A DNA stretch of 64,000 nt, from positions 79,754,359 through 79,818,358 of the forward strand of contig OX375876.1 of the NCBI GenBank assembly GCA_947359465.1. Direction: 5' to 3'. Shown here one piece after another: positions 57,746-64,000 of this stretch (positions are counted from its first letter, which is position 1; the number at the start of each line of letters is the position of its first letter). Origin of the DNA: Metellina segmentata. Lineage: Eukaryota; Arthropoda; Arachnida; Araneae; Tetragnathidae. Both the position numbers and the translations under genes were made by a program. The notes below the pieces were generated by a model. It worked only from the letters and a program-made list of their open reading frames with translations. It was not told the origin of the DNA and made no database searches.

Positions 57746-58679
57746 CGCTCAACGCAATCTAATATTAATATTGTTTTTCAATTAAGCTCAAACTGACTGC
57801 AACAGTAACAACGTTATTGTGATGATTGGAATATATTAGTCTACATATGAAAACCTTGATTTGAGGCAAAGCGCTAGTAGACTAGCCAAGCCTATTATGT
57901 CTATTAATCATTAACTTTAAACAAGAGATTTGGTTGAACTTTGATTAAAGTTACTTTATGTTTTCATCTACCTTGTAATTCACGGACCGTTTGACATCTT
58001 TTCGCGACAACGAGAAATTACACCTTAGCCATAAATCGTACAATTCTAGAACTCTAGGCAACAGTGAAAAGCCACAAAATGAAAATTCCGTAATGCAAAA
58101 GGTTAAAGACAAAGAAAATCAAGAGAATGGAAAGAATTTTCTGATTGTTTGAATGAGTTCGTAATACTTCAAAATGTAAGATAATATGTCTTCCTAAATT
58201 ATGGGCAAACCATTATAACTGAATTTTTTTTTTGCAACTTGGAAAATTTTCCTGAAAACTTTGATGTGTTGCTCATTATTAATCTCAAAATCCTTCAAAC
58301 CATACCTTCCCCATTTTAAAGCATCGCATAAAGCAGTCTGGAAATTACGCGGTTTTTGTTCGCTAAAGAAATTTTGCATACATCAATACCTCGATAGCGA
58401 AGTTAATCGTATTGAATTCCCACATTTGCACAGAACTGATTATTCGAACAAAAATCTTCATTTTTGTACATAATTATCAGAGCAACAGCGCCTATGCTAA
58501 AATCAGTATTACAATTCCTTTCCAATATAGTTACTTCTGTATTATAAAAGTCAATATTAACTACATTAAAAGTTAAAGAATGCATACAGTAAATGTGCAT
58601 ACGCTCAATTAATTTAATGCGACTGTAGTCACTAAAGATTTTCATTAAACGAATGATGAAGCTCTTATACGTGGAGCGA

Positions 58680-58890
58680 ACAGTGGAGAACTATCTTCAG
58701 AGGAATCCCATTGAGCAGATGGGTATCTAGCGTATTTCACGGATCATTATCCTATCGAAAATCTTTGAGGTGATCTCGAAAGCGCCGTCACTCTGCCCGG
58801 CTAACCCTTCATACCATCCTACAAACTGACATTATACAAGAGTGGCAGACATTGCCCACTGCTGTCCTGGATGACTTGATTAAGGGTTGA
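58680..58890 (+). mobile_element. Small Tc1-like transposase remnant
   Basis: CCTATCGAAAATCTTTGAGGTGATCTCGAAAGC reads PIENL-stop-GDLES, the block around the third catalytic residue of Tc1 transposases, followed in another frame by IIQEWQTLPTAVLDDLIKG. No TIRs found. Confidence 0.45.
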
Positions 58891-59664
58891 GTCATAGTTG
58901 TCAAGCTTGCATGTATGATGATCAGATGGATCGAATTCCATATTAAGTACACATAATCCCCCTCTATGGCTCTTAGATATACGTGTATTCTCTGTTGTGA
59001 ATACATTTCTATAGATCGTCATCGGTACAAGCCATATAGGTATTGAAAAGTATTTTTAAACGTTCTAAAGTGTTTCATGTGTATGTCAAAATGTGTACCA
59101 CCATATCACCTCGAAGTACATCTCTGAAATCAATAGTAAATTGCTACCGAACTTTCTGAATTGTTCTGTACTGTATGTTTGGAAAGCAGAGTAATTGTAT
59201 GAAAATTCAAAAATGTTTACCACTGCTTAACAGTGAATTTTCATTCGCCCCCATCATTTCGTCTATTTATAATAAACATTCACATTTTAAGCACTATTTT
59301 GTACTCTTTTATGTTGATAAAGATATTTTTAGTGTAGTTACTGATTTCATACTTTTAAATTGTTTATTTTGTCTTCGTGCTTTTTTTCCTTGTATTTTGC
59401 CATCGTTTTAATGTTGATCAATGGTGGCTAATCTGATATTTGTAATGCATTTAAGTTAATCTTATTTTGCCTTGCGTTTAGAGTAGCTTTCCGTTTTTTT
59501 ATTTTCGTTATAAAAAGAACCGGATTAAAGGGACTAACTTATTCCAATCAAAATTGAAATAATGTTTACAAAATTAATGGAAAATTTGATAGGTTACGTT
59601 AAGATTTTCAATAATCAAACCATCATGTATTTAATGTCTCAAAACATTATAACTGCACTAAATG

Positions 59665-59940
59665 TGTAGATCTTCCTTCAATGGAATATTCTGCGAATGA
59701 ATCGTTAAAATTGAAACTTAAAAGAACTAAATAACAGGCAACAAGAGTATGTAAAAAATCAATCTTCAATAGAATTAGAGCTTCTGTGAGCATAGAGGAT
59801 GTAGGTCTTCTTTCAATGGATGGAATTTGGAATGCATCGTTAAAATTAAAACTGAACTGCAATTTAGTAACAGAGACAAAAAGAGTAAATAAAAAAATTA
59901 ATCGTCAACGAAATTCAAATCGCTGTGAGGGTAGAGACCG
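59665..59940 (+). repeat. Two-copy tandem duplication (~140-base unit)
   Basis: GTAGATCTTCCTTCAATGG and GTAGGTCTTCTTTCAATGG, then GAATCGTTAAAATTGAAACT and GCATCGTTAAAATTAAAACT, AAATCAATCTTCAATAGAAT and AAATTAATCGTCAACGAAAT, and CTGTGAGCATAGAGG and CTGTGAGGGTAGAGACC. The open frame across it (59786-60115) is probably incidental. Confidence 0.6.
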
Positions 59941-60119
59941 TAAAGAACATACCATCCAGCATCATGCAATTCAACCGAAGGGTGAAAGTCAAAGGGAATC
60001 TTTAATCATATTTAGTTATAATAGCTCGACCGCAAAAGACTGCTTCAGTGAACAAATTCAAATTCAAAAGTGGGGAAGACAGATTCGCCTTGGAACAATG
60101 AGATGCTACTATTGATTAT

Positions 60120-62135
60120 TGTCTCGAAACAAGGACTCTTCAGTTTAGAAGTACACGAGAGTACGGTACTTCTGATTCATTTACGAATACTTAAGTTCTT
60201 AATTTGAGACATTGGTCCATTTATTTGAGTATTTTTTTATTTATAGCTTATGCAAAACCTTCGTTTTTAGTCGACAAATCTTTCGTGCTTATGTATTTCT
60301 CGCCAAATTACTTTCACGTCTATGCAAATAGCAAAAAACGTCTACCTTCGCCAGAAATGATATTCCGCCCAATTAGGTCCTGGGTTCGAATACTCGTTTG
60401 TAAATGCATGGTTGGTGAAGATTGTTCGGAGTAACGGCAGCTTACCCAATGGGTGTTCCTACAAAAATAGCCGCGAGTTTACACCTTCTAGTGCAGAATG
60501 CCAAAGAGGTCTAAGTGTGATTGGTCATTAAAAAAAATACCAGAAATGAAATGATACGTCTGTAAGGGAATCTACATTTTTATTTCTACCATATCATTTC
60601 TACCTTTTTAATGACCATTTTATGATTTTACAAACAAATTAACATGAAAGACAAAATTAGAACTTTGATTATTAACAAATTTAGACTGAAAAATGTGTTT
60701 CATTCTTAGACTGAATACGTAGTAAAAGAAATGAATTGGTAAAAGAAAAAGGTAAATGTTAGACATAAATAAAAGTAAGTATACATTTATCTATGGAAAC
60801 TTACTTTGAAATCAGATTCAAATCCTCGCCTTAACGAATCCTGAAAATGTACTGATGATTCAGTATTAAATACTTTGATACTCTAGCTGTATTGACTAGT
60901 AGACCAGGATCGTCCTCCGGATGTAAAACTGAAAATCAAGTAATTTTCCATATTTAAATTCAAGCCTTATAACCTCCACTATCGCTGGCTTTCTTTGTGA
61001 ATATTTATTATGTATTCAGTTGTATTCAATAAACTTTAAACAATCTTTCCAGTGTGTGTAATCTGACATCCCAACTTCAGAGCAACGCAACATCCAGACA
61101 TTGTGCAATTTTCGACAATACTTTGTATTCCAAGAAATCGAATTCAGATGGTGTACACTACATATTTATAGCTAATAAGCTTTGAAACAAAAGAATAATC
61201 AATTTAAATACTTCAAAAAGTCACACACATAACCATTTTAATTTGTTATTTCTCAGGAATATCAGTCAACAATTAAGTTGATATACCCTTGTGTTGCGTT
61301 CTGTCTGAAATTGTAGATAAATACATGGAATGTTAAGATATTTCTTGCAATGGTCAATAAGATCAGCTCTGACAGATTCCTAAATCTACATTGCTAATTA
61401 AAATTAGTTAGTAGTAGCATATTATTATTAAACATAATATTAACTATGTTTATTATTTGAAACCTGATTCATTTTGAATAAATTAATAGGTATATATTTT
61501 ACCACGATCCTATTCTTCTGATAATATGTCTATTATTTTTGAGTTTTCTGGCTGGGACTCGTATTTCCTAATAATTAGAGATAATTGTTATCCTTAAAAT
61601 AAATACTAGCAATTATTTAAGTATGTAACATTTTGCAGCATTAATATCTTTGAAATTAGATATTCATTCGTGATTAATTTAGCCAATTATATTATATACA
61701 TATATTTCATTACCTCCAATTAAAATATAAAAAGTCAACATTAAAATAAAAAAGGATAAATGGATTCGGTAAATGATTCGGTGAAGAAACTTTCGAATTC
61801 CTTTTACGAAATTAAGTCTTCAATATAAGTGATTCTAAGTAGTTGAGTTCTTAGCTGATTAGCACATTAAAAGAACAATTTACTATGTCCCCATTATAAA
61901 TACTCTACTTCGCTACATGAATCTACTTTTAGTTACTCTGACTAAACTCAACATATAAGCGCAAATAAAGAACCAATTGATACTATTATCTAAACAATTA
62001 ACTTAACCAACTTGATTAATTAACTCTAAGAATTCCGGAAATGCAGCAGATTAAAATGTTTTACTATAATCAGTGAGTGCTGTCTTACTGCCAATGCTAT
62101 CAAAGGCGGAAAAACTTTATGTATATTTGTGATGT
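60120..62135. other. No gene recognised
   Basis: AT-rich flank with no transposon ends or exons that I can support. Confidence 0.5.
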
Positions 62136-62139
62136 ATTT

Positions 62140-62257
62140 ACGACCGTATTCACAAGTCCGAGTTAACCCGCGGATCAACGATAATCCCCGAGTTATCAAA
62201 ATAACCGTATTCCTAATTCCAGATCCGAGGTTTAAACCGCCGTTTTGGTGTTACAGT
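62140..62257 (+). mobile_element. Possible Harbinger-type left end
   Basis: TTA then CGACCGTATTCACAAGTCCG, AGTTAACCCGCGGATC. CCGTATTC-type ends and TTA targets are common in Harbinger elements. The sequence resumes after the 62258-62857 MITE with CpG-containing DNA and a small frame MDDTIHSVSNYSFHATKRIH (62962). Right end not found. Confidence 0.35.
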
Positions 62258-62857
62258 TAGGGATGCGACATCGATGGCGATGTTTTCAAAACATCGATGC
62301 CTTTAACATCTATGTATTGGAGTCGATGTTTTAGTAACATCGATGTTTATACTTGTCGATGTTTTATTTTTAAATGAAAAAAGTACCATTATAAAAAATT
62401 TTAAAATAACCAAGTCGCATAATTTTTATAATCAGCAAATTGAACATACTTTTAGACCAAAGTGACCAAGGGTCTGAAAGGTAGGGATGCGACATCGATG
62501 TCGATGTTTTCAAAACATTGATGTTTCATAAATAACATCGATGAATTGGAGTCGATGTCGCATCACTAGTTGCTAAACCAGTTTTAAGAAATGGGGGGGG
62601 GGGAATTTAAATACTCTGAATTTTAAAAACATCGGTGGTTTGGGGGCGATGTATTATCAACATCGATGTTTTAAATATGAACATCGATGTTTTGCTGTTG
62701 ATGTCGCATCACCAGTTGTTAAACCAGTTTTGAGAAATGGGGGGAAATGTTTAAATACACTGAATTCTAAAAACATCGATGGTTTTGGGACGATATTTTA
62801 AAACATCGATGTTTTAATCTTGAACATCGATGTTTTGCTGTCGATGTCGTATCTCTA
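62258..62857. mobile_element. hAT-like MITE made of ATCGATGTT units
   Basis: Exactly 8 bases, GTTACAGT, are duplicated at 62250-62257 and 62858-62865. Ends are TAGGGATGCGACATCGAT and TAGAGATACGACATCGAC (reverse). Inside, ACATCGATGTT palindromes recur about ten times, a second TAGGGATGCGACATCGATG lies at 62483, and a ~150-base unit with CCAGTTNTNAGAAATGGGGGG is duplicated. No coding capacity. The TAG end and 8-base duplication support hAT. Confidence 0.85.
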
Positions 62858-63213
62858 GTTACAGTTTGATCCTCCGAAATCGGCGGATCTCGGTAACACG
62901 TTACGCATGCGCAGTACTATCTTTTTGTAAAGGAAGCGAGATATACTGTAAACAAAACAAAATGGACGACACAATTCATTCTGTGTCAAATTACAGTTTT
63001 CATGCAACGAAGCGGATTCATCTGATCTAAAATGAATCGGAACAAGAACGTGATTACATTTTCTATAAAATAGATATGTCCAGATGTTTTCTGGTTCAAA
63101 CTATGTTCTGAGTCGACATAATAGAACCCTATGAGAGAGCAAACGGTAGATCATGACCTTGGCATATGCAAATTCGTCGAGGATTAAAAATTATTTTGTT
63201 GATTTATTACGAA

Positions 63214-63300
63214 CTAGTAGGCCAGCATGGCGTTGCCCGTGACAGTTCTTTTCGTTTCCTTACTGATACTGAAAGCATTCAAAAGAAAAACAATCATTTT
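63214..63300 (-). mobile_element. Helitron 3' end, reversed
   Basis: On the - strand: GTCACGGGCAACGCCATGCTGGCCTACTAG then T. This matches the 3' end of the 37389 Helitron (GTCACGGGCAACGCCACGC..CTAG). The left end should lie to the right but was not recognised. The 143- and 75-codon frames over it are probably incidental. Confidence 0.55.
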
Positions 63301-64000
63301 AAATATGAGTCCCACCTTCTACCGAAGTGGCAACTTAGCCACAGATCTCCAGATAATCCCTACGAAAGGGATTGTAACGCGCGTCTTCCCTACCCGATGG
63401 GGAATTCGTCAGATTGGCTTGGAACGTGGTATCAGAAAGACCACGTCGGAATAACCTCTCACTTCTCTTTGTGTTTCATCGTCTTTGTGTCAGTGTCCTG
63501 TCTTGTAATAAATATATGTTCAAAATTGAAATGGACTCGATATAATAGTTATTATGTCACAACCGACATGACACGGACATGTCGCAAATTAGCGTGAAAC
63601 TCGGACTACCTAAGGTATCGATTTAGTGTAAATTTTTTGCCGGAGATTTCAAATCCGTTGAAATTTTCACTCTTTTTTTTAAAGATTGTGAAAATAGAAA
63701 AAGTCAAATAGTTCTTTTTGTATTCTTAATGAATATCTTCGTCATATGTAGCCAAATTCGTACTGTGAAAAATTACAATGAAAAAATTATTTATTTAAAA
63801 GTCTAGGCTATCCCATTTGGTGTTCTTACTATACTTTTAAAAGTCTACATCGATATACTTTTAAAATTCTTAGCGCTAAATCAAATTAAAGAGTTATAAG
63901 TTATAAAAAGCAAGGAGTAATACAACCTGAATAAAGCAACTGCACTTTGGCCGTGACTCAAATCGAAAAGAAACTCTAGATTTCAAACTGGAGAAATCCG

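Noticed and set aside
59786..60115. 109-codon frame as a gene
   Set aside because: It spans a simple two-copy tandem duplication and has no splice or promoter context.
63166..63597. 143- and 75-codon frames, the latter with a signal-like start MALPVTVLFVSLLIL
   Set aside because: They overlap in different frames over the reversed Helitron 3' end, whose CACGGGCAACGCC motif explains the sequence.

Overview
This is eukaryotic nuclear DNA: AT-rich, gene-poor and full of transposon copies, with no long open frames. The DD34D, DD41D and Tc1 elements, an R1-like retrotransposon fragment, Helitrons and tRNA-headed SINEs with a shared body point to an arthropod. I lean towards a chelicerate such as a spider, but that is an impression from the transposon families, not something shown here. 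All splice models are read by eye.

Host genes. The best-supported gene is on the + strand from 34946 to 55760. I read six coding exons: 34958-35032, 42593-42715, 42802-42843, 46263-46283, 50880-50939 and 55425-55760. Every junction is phase 0, the internal exons are 123, 42, 21 and 60 bases, and a poly(A) signal follows at 55812. The 218-residue product has a signal peptide, six clustered cysteines contributed by four of the exons, and a Cys-free hydrophilic tail. I do not recognise the family. A diverged relative lies at the left edge on the - strand (exons 1589-1527 and 794-747) and runs out of the window. Intron 1 of the + gene holds at least four decayed copies of exon 2 and one of exon 3, so the locus has grown by exon-cassette duplication. 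Other possible exons (4062-4070, 4843-4989, 13185-13250, 13625-13816, 36045-36227) and one good TATA/Inr core promoter (226-282) are listed with lower confidence.

Mobile DNA, left to right. A degenerate Tc1/mariner-like element (1693-2996). A - strand R1-like RNase H and tail fragment (8165-8955) abutting a SINE. A DD41D mariner-like element with long TIRs (10834-12278). A Tc1 relic (21095-22144). A TTA-flanked Harbinger-like MITE (28663-29086). A Helitron (36416-37066) that carries a histone-type 3' stem-loop and sits inside a dispersed palindromic repeat, and a second Helitron (37389-37878). A TIR transposon with about 380-base TIRs and an 8-base target duplication (39281-41800). A six-copy tandem array (43461-44770). 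A mariner inside a TA microsatellite (48843-50166). A TTAA-flanked MITE (51977-52897). A hAT-like MITE with a perfect 8-base duplication (62258-62857), nested in a possible Harbinger copy. SINE copies and SINE tails are scattered throughout.

Regions not listed as features are AT-rich sequence in which I see no gene.
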